A stretch of 64,000 nucleotides of DNA, taken from the NCBI RefSeq assembly GCF_009856355.1, contig NZ_WMEW01000006.1:146284-210283 (forward strand), in the 5' to 3' direction. How positions within the stretch are numbered: the first letter of the stretch is position 1; each line of letters opens with the position of its first letter. The notes under the pieces were generated by a model. It was not told where the DNA came from. It saw only the letters and a list, made by a program, of their open reading frames with translations, and searched no databases. This document shows positions 16,924-26,815 of the stretch, piece by piece. Position numbers and translations under genes: made by a program. The DNA is from Halobacillus litoralis. GTDB lineage: Bacteria; Bacillota; Bacilli; Bacillales; Halobacillaceae.

Positions 16924-16994
16924 AAAAAAACCGCACCTAAGGCAAGGTACAGTTCCATCCTTAGTTTTTTATAGAGGGTGTCGCTAGAACCTCT
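16924..16994 (-). promoter_or_regulatory. preQ1-I riboswitch with terminator
   Basis: Read on the minus strand, the aptamer (16994-16959) contains AGAGGTTCTAGC, ACACCCTCT and the A-rich tail AAAAAACTAAGG that define the preQ1-I class. Downstream a 10-bp stem (AACTGTACCT with AGGTGCGGTT) followed by T residues forms the terminator (16954-16924). Ligand binding should stop transcription before queC. Upstream on the same strand TGATACAAT is an extended -10 box for the promoter. Confidence 0.95.
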
Positions 16995-17087
16995 CCTGCT
17001 TATTCAGCAGATTTTATGAAACTATCTGCCATTGTATCACATCTCTGCAGAGGGAAACAGAAATTTCTAAGATTCCTAATAAGTATA

Positions 17088-17105
17088 TTGTGAAATGTTT
17101 CACAA
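17088..17105. promoter_or_regulatory. Rex operator upstream of the lactate permease gene
   Basis: TTGTGAAATGTTTCACAA is a perfect 8+2+8 inverted repeat and fits the Rex-binding consensus of Gram-positive bacteria. It lies about 30 bases upstream of the TATAAT at 17137-17142. Rex senses the NADH/NAD ratio and represses fermentative genes, including ldh-lctP in B. subtilis. Confidence 0.75.
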
Positions 17106-17136
17106 AGTAGTCACTCTCTTTTCCATCCTTTTCCGA

Positions 17137-17142
17137 TATAAT
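17137..17142 (+). promoter_or_regulatory. -10 box of the lctP promoter
   Basis: TATAAT with no strong -35 at 17 bases. It lies between the Rex-like operator and the gene start. Confidence 0.55.
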
Positions 17143-17170
17143 TAAGGTATCAAGAGGTAAAGGTGTGGGT

Positions 17171-18826
17171 ATGATGACATTTCTTCAACTAATCACGGCA
17201 CTGATGCCGGTTGCTGCTGTCTTTATTCTACTCGTTTTATTCCGCTTTCCGGCCGTCCGGGCCATGCCGGTCAGTCTTCTTATCGTTGCTGTAACCGCCG
17301 TCTTCATTTGGAAGGTTCCTTTAGTCAGGGCTGCGGCGGCTTCCCTTGAGGGGACCATGATCGCCCTGTCTATTTTGTGGATTGTATTCGGGGCGGTGCT
17401 TCTATTGAACACGTTGAAAAACAGCGGCGCACTCGGGGTGATTCGGACAGGTTTCTCCGGTATTACGAGTGACCGCAGGGTCCAGCTGATTATCATCGCC
17501 TGGCTGTTCGGTTCCTTTATTGAAGGGGCAGCCGGATTTGGAACGCCTGCTGCGATTGCTGCGCCTTTGCTTCTGACCCTCGGTTTTCCAGCGCTCGCCG
17601 CAGTCTCTCTTGCTTTGATCGCGGACAGCAGTGCTGTGTCTTTTGGTGCCGTCGGTACACCTTTAATTGTCGGCGTGGATCAAGGGTTGAGGCAGGGGGC
17701 GGCTGTAGCCGAACCGGTGCAGCAGGCCCTTGGAAATCAGACGTTAACGCAGTTTGTTTATGAGGTGGCTCAATCGGCTGTTCTGATGGACTTGTTTATC
17801 GGCAGTTTTATTCCTCTCGTTCTCGTCCTGATTCTGACAAAGCTCTTCGGTGAGAATCGCTCGTTTAAAGAAGGTCTTGAGATTTGGAAGTTTGCCCTTT
17901 TTGCAGGTGTGAGCTTTACGATTCCAGCTTTACTTGTCGTTCATCTCCTTGGACCGGAATTTCCGTCTATCATCGGGGGTCTTGTCGGCTTGGCGGTCGT
18001 CGTTCCGGCGGCTAAAAAAGGATTTCTTCTTCCGGATGAACCCTGGGACTTTGGAAAAAGGGAGGAAGGGGAAGCGATGGAGGAAATCAGCGCCAACGCT
18101 GTCACCATGCCTTTATACAAAGCCTGGGCGCCTTACATCGTTGTCGCTGTCCTGCTCGTTCTGACCCGTGTGAATGTTCTTCCTCTGAAAAGCTGGCTGA
18201 CCTCTGTCTCTGTGACATGGGACGATATTTTAGGAACAGGCATCACAACTTCTTTTCAGCCGTTCTATCTGCCTGGGACGATCTTCGCCGCAGCTGTCCT
18301 GTTCACCATTTTTTATCACAGGATGAGAAAGAAAGAAGTGCTGGCAACATTGAAAACGTCCACGCATACCATGGTGGGGAGTGCCATAGCCCTGGGCACA
18401 GCTGTTCCAATGGTTCGGATCTTCATTAACTCCGGCGTCAATGATGCCGGCCTTGCCAGCATGCCGATGGAGCTTGCCGAGGTCGTTTCTGCTTCTGTCG
18501 GAGAAGCGTGGCCGCTGGCCGCCCCTGTGATTGGTGCGCTTGGTTCCTTCATATCCGGAAGTGCGACGTTCAGCAACATGATGTTTTCTTTATTCCAGTT
18601 CAGTGTAGCGGATCAAATCCAGGTGGCCCAGCAGCAGGTGACAGCCCTTCAAGTGCTCGGTTCCAATGCGGGGAACATGGTGTGCATCCTCAATGTTGTA
18701 GCCGCTGCTTCTGTCGTAAACCTCGTCGGTGAGGAAGGAACAATCATCCGCCTGACAATGATTCCTATGCTCCTGTATGTATTGATGGCAGGGATGCTCG
18801 GGATGGCAGCCGTCTATCTCTTTTAA
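17171..18826 (+). CDS. lctP: L-lactate permease
   Basis: A 551-residue LctP-family carrier that moves lactate across the membrane with protons. Conserved stretches are [47 protein letters not shown] and, near the end, [22 protein letters not shown] followed by [21 protein letters not shown]. About 13 membrane helices are visible. I prefer the ATG at 17171, with AAAGGTG 6 bases upstream, over the GTG at 17165. No lactate dehydrogenase gene is adjacent; the Rex-like operator suggests control by redox state. Confidence 0.93.
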   Translation: MMTFLQLITALMPVAAVFILLVLFRFPAVRAMPVSLLIVAVTAVFIWKVPLVRAAAASLEGTMIALSILWIVFGAVLLLNTLKNSGALGVIRTGFSGITSDRRVQLIIIAWLFGSFIEGAAGFGTPAAIAAPLLLTLGFPALAAVSLALIADSSAVSFGAVGTPLIVGVDQGLRQGAAVAEPVQQALGNQTLTQFVYEVAQSAVLMDLFIGSFIPLVLVLILTKLFGENRSFKEGLEIWKFALFAGVSFTIPALLVVHLLGPEFPSIIGGLVGLAVVVPAAKKGFLLPDEPWDFGKREEGEAMEEISANAVTMPLYKAWAPYIVVAVLLVLTRVNVLPLKSWLTSVSVTWDDILGTGITTSFQPFYLPGTIFAAAVLFTIFYHRMRKKEVLATLKTSTHTMVGSAIALGTAVPMVRIFINSGVNDAGLASMPMELAEVVSASVGEAWPLAAPVIGALGSFISGSATFSNMMFSLFQFSVADQIQVAQQQVTALQVLGSNAGNMVCILNVVAAASVVNLVGEEGTIIRLTMIPMLLYVLMAGMLGMAAVYLF

Positions 18827-18907
18827 TTCAGGCACAGACGTGAAAACGGTCCACCAGACAGCGGGCCGTTTTCGCAGAATAAAAGTAAAGTTTTTTAGAT
18901 TTGCTTG

Positions 18908-18935
18908 TTGACTTCCTCTGTATATTTTGTATAAT
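18908..18935 (+). promoter_or_regulatory. Promoter of the argGH T-box transcript
   Basis: TTGACT (18908-18913) and TATAAT (18930-18935) are spaced by 16 bases and precede the T-box leader. Confidence 0.75.
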
Positions 18936-18962
18936 TATAAACAATAAATAATAAAAATACAT

Positions 18963-19200
18963 TCGAAGACGAAGAAAGTACGTATGAATGCCGGTCTTAC
19001 AGCGAGTCGGGGTTGGTGGAAGCCTGATGACCATTCATAGGGAAACGCACTTCCGAGAAGTTTGGTGAACGCGAGTAGCCGGAACCGGGATCCCCCGTTA
19101 TCAGTATTGAGTTGGTCTATGTTTCATAGACAATGAGAGTGGCACCGCGGATGTTAATGATAAAATCCGTCTCTTACGAGTAGTAGGAGACGGGTTTTTT
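18963..19200 (+). promoter_or_regulatory. T-box leader of argGH, probable arginine specifier CGC
   Basis: The conserved T-box sequence (GAGAGTGGCACCGCGG, 19135-19150) lies before a terminator whose stem CCGTCTC/GAGACGG (about 19167-19193) ends in T6. The upstream stem I region contains AGCGAG and GGTTGGTGGAAGC. On its 3' side GGGAAACGCACTTCC places the codon CGC followed by A in the specifier position, which fits arginine. Uncharged tRNA-Arg should promote read-through into argG. The specifier call is by eye, without a covariance model. Confidence 0.85.
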
Positions 19201-19231
19201 AATGGACAAAAATATGGAGGAGGACGTTAAA

Positions 19232-20464
19232 ATGACAAAACCAAAGGTAGTATTAGCATATTCTGGTGGATTGGATACTTCAATTTCTGTAAAGTGGATT
19301 CAGGAGAAATACGGATATGATGTCATTGCACTCGGGCTTGATGTTGGAGAAGGGAAGGACCTTGAGGCCATCCGCCAGAAGGCGCTGGATGTCGGAGCAA
19401 TCAAAGCGATTATGGTCAATGCCAAAGAAATTCTTGCCGAGGAGTATTTGATGCCTGCTTTGAAAGCCAATGCCTTGTATGAAGGCAAGTATCCATTATC
19501 TTCTGCCTTGTCCCGTCCGCTCATTTCCAAGCTTCTTGTAGAAGTTGCAGAACAGGAGGGTGCGGTGGCAGTCGCCCACGGCTGTACAGGAAAAGGGAAC
19601 GACCAGGTTCGTTTCGAAGTTTCCATTCAGGCGCTGAATCCGGAGCTTGAAGTCATTGCTCCTGTCAGAGAGTGGGGCATGACCCGTGATGAACAGATCG
19701 TGTATGCCGAAGAAAAAGGAATTCCTATTCCGGTGAATCTGGAAAATCCGTTTTCCATAGATGCCAATATCTGGGGACGCGCATGCGAAGCCGGTGTCCT
19801 GGAGGATCCATGGGAGGAAGCACCGGAAGCAGCTTACGCCTGGACCAACCCGCTGGAGAAAACACCGGATACACCTGAAATCCTTGATATCGATTTCAAG
19901 GAAGGGAAGCCGGTTGCCCTGAACGGGGAAGAAATGGACATTGTGCCATTGATTGAAAAGCTGAATGAACTCGGTGGTCTGCATGGTGTCGGAAGAATCG
20001 ACCATACCGAAAACCGTTTAGTCGGAATCAAATCAAGAGAAGTGTACGAAAATCCGGCAGCGATGATTTTGATCAACGCCCATAAAGAACTGGAATTCCT
20101 TACACTGACCCGTGAAGTATCCCAGTACAAAACGAACGTGGATCAGCAGTTGTCCAAGATGATTTATGACGGTCTTTGGTATTCTCCGCTTCAGCCGGCA
20201 CTGTCCGCCTTCGTGGAAACGACCCAGCAGGTGGTCACTGGAACAGTGAAAGTGAAATTATTTAAAGGCCATGCCATCGTCATCGGGAAGAAGTCACCGG
20301 TTAGTCTTTACAATGAAGAGTTGTCCACGTATTCCAAGGAAGATGCTTTTGATCACAACGCAGCGGTCGGTTTCATCAAGCTGTGGGGACTGCCGACAAA
20401 AGTCCACGCTGATGTGCATAAAAAGAAGTTGATCGATCAGGCAGCGGTGAAGGTCAATGAGTAA
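19232..20464 (+). CDS. argG: Argininosuccinate synthase
   Basis: ArgG joins citrulline and aspartate with ATP. The ATP-binding motif is [14 protein letters not shown] near the N-terminus, and [14 protein letters not shown] and [11 protein letters not shown] are family signatures. I choose the ATG at 19232 ([13 protein letters not shown], 410 residues) because GGAGGAGGA lies 7 bases upstream; the ATG at 19202 abuts the terminator T run and has no ribosome site. The last codons overlap argH by 8 bases. Expression depends on the T-box leader. Confidence 0.96.
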   Translation: MTKPKVVLAYSGGLDTSISVKWIQEKYGYDVIALGLDVGEGKDLEAIRQKALDVGAIKAIMVNAKEILAEEYLMPALKANALYEGKYPLSSALSRPLISKLLVEVAEQEGAVAVAHGCTGKGNDQVRFEVSIQALNPELEVIAPVREWGMTRDEQIVYAEEKGIPIPVNLENPFSIDANIWGRACEAGVLEDPWEEAPEAAYAWTNPLEKTPDTPEILDIDFKEGKPVALNGEEMDIVPLIEKLNELGGLHGVGRIDHTENRLVGIKSREVYENPAAMILINAHKELEFLTLTREVSQYKTNVDQQLSKMIYDGLWYSPLQPALSAFVETTQQVVTGTVKVKLFKGHAIVIGKKSPVSLYNEELSTYSKEDAFDHNAAVGFIKLWGLPTKVHADVHKKKLIDQAAVKVNE

Positions 20465-21833
20465 GCTGTGGGGCGGACGCTTTACGAAACCAACCAATCA
20501 GCTGGTCGAAGAGTATACCTCTTCGATCGGCTTTGATCAAAAGCTGGCCCTCCAGGATATCAAAGGAAGTCTCGCTCACGTGGAGATGCTCGCTCACTGT
20601 GACATTATTTCCAATGAAGAGAAAAACCAGATTATCCGCGGGCTCCACACCATCCAAGGGAAAATCGAAAACGATGATGTGGAATATTCCGTAGCGGATG
20701 AAGACATTCATATGAATATCGAAAAGCTTTTAATAGAAGAAATCGGTCCTGTCGGAGGGAAGCTCCACACCGGAAGAAGCCGGAATGACCAGGTCGCCAC
20801 CGATATGCATCTTTACCTCCGTGAAAAAACGGAGGCCATCATTGAGCTTGTGGAAAAAGTCCAGACGGCTCTGCTGGGGCAGGCGGAATCGAATGTAGAA
20901 ACGATCCTGCCGGGCTATACCCATCTGCAGCGGGCCCAGCCGATTTCCTTCGCCCACCATGTGCTCGCCTACTTCTGGATGTTTGAACGTGACAAAGACC
21001 GTCTGCAGGACAGCTTGAAGCGGATCAACTGGTCTCCCCTTGGAGCTGCAGCGCTTGCCGGGACACCGTATCCGATTGACAGGCAGATGAGCGCGGATCT
21101 TCTAGGCTTTGAAAAAGTATACCCAAACTCCCTCGATGCAGTGAGCGATCGGGACTTTATTCTAGAGTTTCTGTCGATTTCATCGATTATGATTACTCAT
21201 ATTTCCCGTCTTTCTGAGGAATTGATTTTATGGAGCAGTGAAGAATTCAACTTTGTTGAGCTTGATGATGAATTCTGTACAGGATCAAGCATCATGCCTC
21301 AGAAGAAAAATCCGGACGTTCCAGAGCTGCTGCGCGGAAAAACGGGACGTATATATGGGAACCTGATGGGGCTGCTGACCCTCCTGAAAGGCCTGCCGCT
21401 CGCCTACAATAAGGATATGCAGGAAGATAAGGAAGGCATGTTCGACACGGTCGACACTTTGGAGGGGGCACTGGCGCTGCTTGCTCCTATGCTGGATTCA
21501 ATGGAAGTGAAGGCAGGGGAAATGAAAAAAGCAGTGAAAGAGGATTACTCCAATGCCACTGACATTGCCGATTATCTGGCTGTCAAAGGCATGCCATTCC
21601 GTCAGGCTCATGAAGTGATCGGAAAGATTGTGTTGTACGCCATTCAGGAAGGACGCTATCTTCTGGATCTCTCCATAGAGGAGTACCAGCAGTTTTCTGA
21701 GTTGTTTGAAGACGATATATATGACAAGCTCGCTCCGGAACACGTGGTCGCTGCAAGGAACAGTGAAGGCGGCACCGGCTTCGAACAGGTTCATGTTCAG
21801 ATTAAAACAGCAAAAGAGCACCTCTACGAGTAA
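20457..21833 (+). CDS. argH: Argininosuccinate lyase
   Basis: ArgH cleaves argininosuccinate to arginine and fumarate. The 458-residue protein has [33 protein letters not shown] and the signature [12 protein letters not shown] with the flexible catalytic loop. It starts within the end of argG, so the two are coupled. The stop codon lies in the loop of a 10-bp hairpin at 21816-21842. Confidence 0.97.
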   Translation: MSKLWGGRFTKPTNQLVEEYTSSIGFDQKLALQDIKGSLAHVEMLAHCDIISNEEKNQIIRGLHTIQGKIENDDVEYSVADEDIHMNIEKLLIEEIGPVGGKLHTGRSRNDQVATDMHLYLREKTEAIIELVEKVQTALLGQAESNVETILPGYTHLQRAQPISFAHHVLAYFWMFERDKDRLQDSLKRINWSPLGAAALAGTPYPIDRQMSADLLGFEKVYPNSLDAVSDRDFILEFLSISSIMITHISRLSEELILWSSEEFNFVELDDEFCTGSSIMPQKKNPDVPELLRGKTGRIYGNLMGLLTLLKGLPLAYNKDMQEDKEGMFDTVDTLEGALALLAPMLDSMEVKAGEMKKAVKEDYSNATDIADYLAVKGMPFRQAHEVIGKIVLYAIQEGRYLLDLSIEEYQQFSELFEDDIYDKLAPEHVVAARNSEGGTGFEQVHVQIKTAKEHLYE

Positions 21834-21842
21834 GAGGTGCTC
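21816..21842 (+). terminator. Hairpin across the argH stop codon
   Basis: GAGCACCTCT (21816-21825) pairs with AGAGGTGCTC (21833-21842). There is no T run. CTGTAGA follows at 21846-21852, as after the other element-flanking hairpins in this window. Confidence 0.6.
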
Positions 21843-21908
21843 AGCCTGTAGAGAACATTTTTGTTTTCAAAGTGTTGTACTTGTGCACATTTTTGAATCC
21901 TATTGAAA

Positions 21909-21942
21909 AAAGCTGTCGAAGACTTTTTCGGCAGCCTTTTTT
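21909..21942 (+). terminator. Terminator of argGH
   Basis: GCTGTCGAA pairs with TTCGGCAGC and is followed by TTTTTT. Confidence 0.85.
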
Positions 21943-22026
21943 GATGGACTTCAGGGCTCCAGTTTTTTTCTCCTGTGATGTTGCATGATGTATAGAGGGT
22001 TTTCTGTTCATCATTCGATCAGGTTA

Positions 22027-22157
22027 CGAAGAGTGTTCGGTGGTGACGCCTGCGGGAACAGCACGGGCTGAAGATCCACTTGGTCAAGTGATCTTTTTGA
22101 CCAAGTTAGCTGAAGCCGTGCCCGCGGCAAGCATCCACCGATAAACGGCTCGTGACC
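22027..22157 (-). repeat. Hairpin repeat core, inverse copy
   Basis: The sequence runs from GTTCGGTGGTGACGCCTGCG through ACTTGGTCAAGTGATC and TTTTTGACCAAGTTAGC to CCGTGCCCGCGGCAAGC and ATCCACCG, the reverse complement of the copies at 24.0 and 30.2 kb. The two halves are themselves complementary, so the whole unit can fold into one long imperfect hairpin. The 435-base gap between argH and the next gene holds this repeat and the two hairpins; no gene is visible. Confidence 0.8.
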
Positions 22158-22277
22158 ATTCACAACGACATAGGGCCGCTTGTCGAGATGATAGGTGCTC
22201 TTTTTGTATGGAGGTTTGAAAGGGTTTCCTTAAGGATACTATATCCATATCAACTATATTTAGAGAGGAAGAAAACG

Positions 22278-22625
22278 ATGTCTAAAACCGTTCAAGCTTA
22301 TTTCCAGACAGAAAATGATGCCGAAAGCGCCAAAGCCGATCTGCAGTCGTTATCCGTCCAGCGGGAAATGGTGGAGGCCATTCCGGGGGATGTGGACCTG
22401 ACCCCGGTTGTCCCTGTAGCAGGCTCTGCCAATACAGGCGGCGGGACATTCAATTTTACAGAGGTCATCACTCCAAAGCACGACCGTGAGGAAGCCCTAT
22501 CCGATAAAAGGCATTTGACCCATGTACTCCATTTTTCCGTGAAGGAGGAAGAGTATGAACGAGCCGTTGGGGTCATTAAAGATCACAACGGGCATATGAA
22601 CCGAAATGACCTTGATGATGAATAA
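22278..22625 (+). CDS. Conserved small protein of unknown function
   Basis: A 115-residue soluble protein (MSKTVQAYFQTENDAESAKA...). The pattern beta-alpha-beta with a repeated second half (LTHVLHFSVKEEEYERAVGVIKDHNG) suggests a small ferredoxin-like sandwich that pairs variable strands, similar in style to short general-stress proteins, but I do not recognise the family. I place the start at the ATG at 22278, which has AGAGGAAG 8 bases upstream; the longer reading frame from 22152 runs through the repeat. A strong terminator follows. Confidence 0.7.
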   Translation: MSKTVQAYFQTENDAESAKADLQSLSVQREMVEAIPGDVDLTPVVPVAGSANTGGGTFNFTEVITPKHDREEALSDKRHLTHVLHFSVKEEEYERAVGVIKDHNGHMNRNDLDDE

Positions 22626-22626
22626 A

Positions 22627-22663
22627 TCCCGTGCGGGGGCTCTTCCCGCACGGGGTTTTTTTA
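22627..22663. terminator. Bidirectional terminator
   Basis: CCCGTGCGGG pairs with CCCGCACGGG, followed by T7. It separates two convergent genes and overlaps the 3' end of the endopeptidase gene. Confidence 0.9.
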
Positions 22664-23851
22664 CATGTAGAGGCTGGCCAGGAAAATGCCGATGGATTCC
22701 TGGTAGATTTCATCAAACTGTTCAAGTGGAAGCGGGTTGACTCCCTGTCCGAGTTCCACAGTAAACCCCGGCTGGCGGAAATCCTGAATGAACCAGTCCT
22801 TGTATCCGGCATAGCTGTCTACGAAACGAATCGGCTCATAGCCGCTCACCCGGTTGAACTCTTTCACGATCGTCATCGACCGGGGAGGCTCAAGCCCCTC
22901 ATAGCCCCAGTAAATGACTTCTCCCTGCGTATGAAAAGCGAGCATTTTTGAAAAGTTTCTCTGGCGGGCAAGCCCGGCCATCGCCACGGCTTCCGGTTCA
23001 CTTAAAGGTTCATAGCCGGGAAAATCCCGGAAAGCAGGGGCTTTCGGCTTACGCTCTGCTTCGACTTCCCATTTAGCCGGGAACTGGTTATTGAGATCCA
23101 CGCCGCGGATATTCGCTTTCCAACCGGAAAAGTCCCGGCTTCCCTCATTTATAGAGAGCGCAGTTTCGCCGAATGCTCCTTCCGGCGGCCCGTTCAGGAC
23201 GAGATCGACACCATCCGGATCGACCATGGGTACGATAGACAGGCGGATTCGATTATAGAACGGCTGGACATCCATTCCGCGAATCGGCTCTTTGTTGGTC
23301 AGGGCAAGTAAATAATCATTTAAAAACTGCATGATCACTCCGGTTGTAATCCATTCGTTGGCATGAAAGGATCCGTTCCAGTGAACGCTCTCATTTCCTC
23401 GTCCGATGCGCAGTTCCTGAAGTTCTTTTCCCATGACCGACTGACCGATGACGGACGTTCGTATAAATGGATAAAGCTTAAACAGCGCCTGGAGATCTCC
23501 TGTCAAAGCTGTATACGTATAGGGGCGGTTCCCGTTGACCACCCGGTTTGTTACACGCTCCGGAATAAGAAGAGGGTCTCCCACTTGAAGACGCCCTGGA
23601 TCTTCATTCGGATTTAACAGAAACAGTGCATCCAGGGAGAGGCGGGTCTCGCCGGCCAGCTTCCATAAGGTGTCGCCTTGTTCGATGATGTGTGTAGAGG
23701 TGCGCCAGCCGGGAATCTGAATGGGACTTCCGATCTGAAGGGTCTCAGGAGAGAGGCCGGGATTGGAATCCAAGAGCAGTGGGAGAGGAACATTGAAAAG
23801 CCCGGCGTAATACCAGAGTGTATCTCCTTTTCTTACCTGTACGTCCAACAT
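22661..23851 (-). CDS. LysM-containing M14 carboxypeptidase-type gamma-D-glutamyl-diamino acid endopeptidase
   Basis: A 396-residue protein. Two LysM domains (about residues 3-48 and 53-97: VRKGDTLWYYAGLFNVPLPLL and IEQGDTLWKLAGETRLSLDAL) anchor it to peptidoglycan. They are followed by an M14-family zinc carboxypeptidase domain with the zinc motif HANE (NGSFHANEWITTG), SIVPMVDPDGVD, and the catalytic glutamate near FTVELGQG. This layout is that of endopeptidase I (ENP1) of Lysinibacillus sphaericus and YqgT of B. subtilis, which cut gamma-D-Glu-diamino acid bonds in spore or cell-wall peptides. No signal peptide is seen. It is monocistronic. Confidence 0.88.
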   Translation of the reverse strand: MLDVQVRKGDTLWYYAGLFNVPLPLLLDSNPGLSPETLQIGSPIQIPGWRTSTHIIEQGDTLWKLAGETRLSLDALFLLNPNEDPGRLQVGDPLLIPERVTNRVVNGNRPYTYTALTGDLQALFKLYPFIRTSVIGQSVMGKELQELRIGRGNESVHWNGSFHANEWITTGVIMQFLNDYLLALTNKEPIRGMDVQPFYNRIRLSIVPMVDPDGVDLVLNGPPEGAFGETALSINEGSRDFSGWKANIRGVDLNNQFPAKWEVEAERKPKAPAFRDFPGYEPLSEPEAVAMAGLARQRNFSKMLAFHTQGEVIYWGYEGLEPPRSMTIVKEFNRVSGYEPIRFVDSYAGYKDWFIQDFRQPGFTVELGQGVNPLPLEQFDEIYQESIGIFLASLYM

Positions 23852-23939
23852 AATTCCCCCTTAGCAGAAATGCTTTATTCTATGTATATGGATTGTCCTC
23901 GTCCGGCATGAAAAGGGAAGCCTCCACCAAAGAAAAAAC

Positions 23940-23960
23940 AGCTGCCCATCGGGGGCAGCT
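23940..23960 (-). terminator. Terminator hairpin, left copy
   Basis: AGCTGCCC (23940-23947) pairs with GGGCAGCT (23953-23960). On the minus strand it is followed by T6, so it ends transcription coming from the peroxiredoxin side. It nearly duplicates the hairpin at 24480-24498. Confidence 0.75.
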
Positions 23961-24479
23961 TTGACTGTAGAAAAGCCTGAGTTAACCAGTTAGAGTTGTC
24001 CGCATGTCGTGTTGAGAGGGCACGTTCCACTTATCGGCGGATGCCTGCCTTGGGCACGGCTTCCGCTTACTTGGTCAAGAAACCCACCTGCCCAAGTGGA
24101 TCTTCGGCTCTTCCTGTTCCCGCAGGCGTCACCACCGAACGCTCCTCGTGCCAACGTTAGCATATATAAGAGAGAGATTGTGCACTAAGCAGATTCGCAT
24201 GTTCAAAAGAACAGCATGGGCTGCGCTGTTACCGCCTGCGTGGAAAAGAAAAAGGGAGAGCACAGGCGCTGATGACGGCTGACTCCCGGAATATGAAAAA
24301 GCATTCCCAAGGAGCGGTGCCCCTTCCACTCCTGCGGAAGAACGAGTGGGCCGGGATCGCCGAGCGTGGGGTTTGCGAGGAAGCTCGGACGCTCGTCCGC
24401 GGAAAGGGAAGGGGCTTTCGCTCCTGGCGGTAAGAAAGAAAAAAGCTTGTAAAGAAACAAGGGTTTCTCTACAAGCTGA
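23961..24479. repeat. Composite hairpin-repeat element, copy B
   Basis: About 519 bp between two copies of the peroxiredoxin terminator. The left end has CTGTAGA (23965-23971), and the right end TCTCTACAAGCTG is its inverted partner. It contains the repeat core (about 24019-24151), the stretch TTCAAAAGAACAG shared with 31.4 kb, and a second module at about 24290-24475 (GGAGCGGTGCCCCTTCC ... CTTTCGCTCCTGGCGG). The unit at 48.3-48.7 kb is the same composite in reverse. Open frames across it are repeat-derived and not genes. Confidence 0.8.
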
Positions 24480-24498
24480 ACTGCCCATCGTGGGCAGC
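24480..24498 (-). terminator. Terminator hairpin, right copy
   Basis: CTGCCCA (24481-24487) pairs with TGGGCAG (24491-24497), directly after the peroxiredoxin stop codon on the minus strand. It is nearly identical to 23940-23960 but lacks the T run. Confidence 0.75.
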
Positions 24499-24505
24499 TG
24501 TTCCA

Positions 24506-25168
24506 TCATTTAATGTCTTTTTTGGAAATATACCAATCGATATAGTCAATATCCTCCTGTTCGGAGCGCTTGGCAGCTTCCTCCTGGGATTTAGGCGGAG
24601 ATACAACAGCCTTGTCCCCTTCCTGCCAGTTCGCGGGTGTGGAAACACCATGCTCATCCGTCGTCTGCAGAGCTTTGACGAGACGCAGAATTTCCTGCAT
24701 ATTCCGGCCTGTCGTAAGAGGGTAATAGATGATGGAACGAATCTTCTGCTGGTCATCAATAACGAAGACAGCACGACTCGTCTCCACCTGGCTTTCTCCC
24801 GGCATAATCATGCCGTACTTCATGGACACTTCCTTATCCAGATCGGCAATGACCGGGAATTCAATGGACGTGTTGAAATTTTCTTCAATGCTGCGGATCC
24901 AGGCGATATGGGAGTTGACGGAATCCACACTTAATCCAAGCAGTTCGGTGTTCAGCTGATGCAGGTCCGGATAAATTTCCTGAAAGCCGACAAATTCCGT
25001 AGTACAGACGGGTGTGAAATCGGAAGGGTGGGAAAACAGCACGAGCCATTTTCCTTTGTAATCATTCAAACTGATATTTCCATGGTTGGTGGGCGCCTCA
25101 AAATAAGGGGCACGGTCCCCGATTCTGGGCATCGTGACCTGGGAAACTTCTGTATTAAACTGAGCCAT
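24506..25168 (-). CDS. Peroxiredoxin (AhpC/Prx6 type)
   Basis: A 220-residue thiol peroxidase that reduces hydrogen peroxide and organic peroxides. The peroxidatic cysteine is in SDFTPVCTTEF (about residue 50); DLDKEVSMKYGMI and SRAVFVIDDQQKIR are family positions. The C-terminal extension NWQEGDKAVVSPP is typical of the Prx6/1-Cys subgroup. I use the second of two adjacent ATG codons (25168, MAQFN) because AAGGAGG lies 7-8 bases before it. The gene is monocistronic and its terminator exists in two copies. Confidence 0.92.
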   Translation of the reverse strand: MAQFNTEVSQVTMPRIGDRAPYFEAPTNHGNISLNDYKGKWLVLFSHPSDFTPVCTTEFVGFQEIYPDLHQLNTELLGLSVDSVNSHIAWIRSIEENFNTSIEFPVIADLDKEVSMKYGMIMPGESQVETSRAVFVIDDQQKIRSIIYYPLTTGRNMQEILRLVKALQTTDEHGVSTPANWQEGDKAVVSPPKSQEEAAKRSEQEDIDYIDWYISKKDIK

Positions 25169-25389
25169 CATTTTTCCTCCTTGATATGAATGTATTTCTG
25201 TATGTCTCATACCACATATGACAGCGCTTAATCTTATTTGAGGGAGAATGAACCAAAAGTCTGCCCCTATAAGAAGAACCGGAATTTTTATGGATTTTCT
25301 TAAAGAAGGAGGTGGAAAGGTGTTTTTTCAGGTATACTGCGGGAAGGTGTTCATGCAGGAAGATTTTATTGAAGGAAGAAGGATAAGTA

Positions 25390-26529
25390 GTGAAAAAAAC
25401 TTTTGAACAACTGGGTATGTCCCGGGAAATGATTGATCGTTTGAAGAAACAGGGCATTGCCGTGCCCACCCCCATCCAGGAACAGGCGGTCCCGGTTATT
25501 ATGGACGGACAGGATGTTATGGGACAGGCACAGACAGGAACGGGAAAGACGTTTGCCTTTGTCGTGCCAATCTTAGAGAAAATGGATCCATCCAAGCCTC
25601 ACGTGCAGGCGTTGATTATATCACCGACAAGGGAACTGGCGCTGCAGATTACAGAGGAGACGAAGCGCCTCGCTCCGGAAGGGGTTCATGTGCTTCCGGT
25701 TTATGGGGGACAGGATACGATCAAACAGCTGCATAAGCTTGAAGGAACGGTTCATATCATTGTAGCGACACCAGGCCGGCTGCTGGATCATCTGCGTCGG
25801 GAAACGGTCGACCTCAACCAAGTTGATTATCTTGTCATCGATGAAGCGGATCAAATGCTGGAAGCCGGCTTCTATCCAGATGTTATGGACATACTGGATC
25901 AAACGAATCCAGACAGACAATCGATGCTGTTTTCGGCAACGCTGCCGTCTACTGTGAAAAAACTCGGTCGTGAAATGCTCCGTGAACCGAAAACGATTCA
26001 CGTCAAGCCGGAAAAAGAGACCATCGGGCATATTAAGCAGCTGCTGTATCAAACAACAGACAGAGCCAAACAGGATGCTTTGATTACGATCATGCAGGAA
26101 CACCGCCCATTCCTTGCTGTCATCTTCTGCCGGACGAAACGCCGGGCGAAGAAATTAAACGACGCGCTGCTCGCTGAAGGCTTCCTCAGTGATGAACTGC
26201 ACGGAGATCTCACTCAGGCGAAGCGGCAGAAAGTGATGAAACGGTTCCGGGAAGCGGACATCCAGTATTTGGTGGCCACTGATGTAGCCGCGAGGGGTCT
26301 CGATGTAGAAGGAGTCACCCATGTCTTTAACTACGACATTCCCCAGGATGCTGACAGCTATATCCACCGCATCGGGCGTACAGGAAGAGCAGGAGGAAAA
26401 GGCCTCGCCATCACCTTCGCGGCTCCCAAGGATAAGCAGATGCTGAACATAATTGAAAAACAAACGAAGCAGAAACTCGAACGCAGATCGCTAGACAGCC
26501 TTTCCCCGGGGAAGAGGGAGAAAGAGTGA
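25390..26529 (+). CDS. DEAD-box RNA helicase, CshC/YfmL-like
   Basis: A 379-residue ATP-dependent RNA helicase core without a long C-terminal extension. Visible motifs: Q motif (TPIQEQA), Walker [26 protein letters not shown] in [12 protein letters not shown] in [17 protein letters not shown] and [10 protein letters not shown]. Length and the absence of a tail fit YfmL (CshC) better than CshA or CshB. The start is a GTG at 25390 preceded by GAAGGA. Such helicases help ribosome assembly and cold adaptation. Confidence 0.9.
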   Translation: MKKTFEQLGMSREMIDRLKKQGIAVPTPIQEQAVPVIMDGQDVMGQAQTGTGKTFAFVVPILEKMDPSKPHVQALIISPTRELALQITEETKRLAPEGVHVLPVYGGQDTIKQLHKLEGTVHIIVATPGRLLDHLRRETVDLNQVDYLVIDEADQMLEAGFYPDVMDILDQTNPDRQSMLFSATLPSTVKKLGREMLREPKTIHVKPEKETIGHIKQLLYQTTDRAKQDALITIMQEHRPFLAVIFCRTKRRAKKLNDALLAEGFLSDELHGDLTQAKRQKVMKRFREADIQYLVATDVAARGLDVEGVTHVFNYDIPQDADSYIHRIGRTGRAGGKGLAITFAAPKDKQMLNIIEKQTKQKLERRSLDSLSPGKREKE

Positions 26530-26533
26530 CCAG

Positions 26534-26570
26534 AAGCGGAGGATGCCCCAGGGCAGCCTCCGCTTTCGTT
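26534..26570 (+). terminator. Terminator-like hairpin after the helicase gene
   Basis: AAGCGGAGGATGCC pairs with GGCAGCCTCCGCTT; the T run is weak. Confidence 0.65.
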
Positions 26571-26815
26571 TGTCTTGAAAAATTTAATAGGTGAAAAATA
26601 ATATTCGTTATGCCGATTACCATCTCAGCATCCATCCGGATTCGGCACGAGACCAGCTGGATGATTAGGAGGCCGTTCGAACGGTTACAACTGATAAAGC
26701 CCTGGAATATCAATGCTTTACCGATATTCCTCTGACTTATTGGAATATCATACAGCCAGTCGCCGGCTGAGGAAGGATAATCAGCAGCAGAAAAATGGGT
26801 CATAGACCTATACCG

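Noticed and set aside
24129..24509. Open frames of 85-126 codons on the minus strand
   Set aside because: They lie inside the composite repeat element, and a frame of the same kind recurs at 48207-48615 only because the element is repeated.
26576..26815. Possible decayed gene between the helicase gene and yrrT
   Set aside because: No frame longer than about 50 codons with a start and ribosome site and no recognisable motif; left as unassigned spacer.
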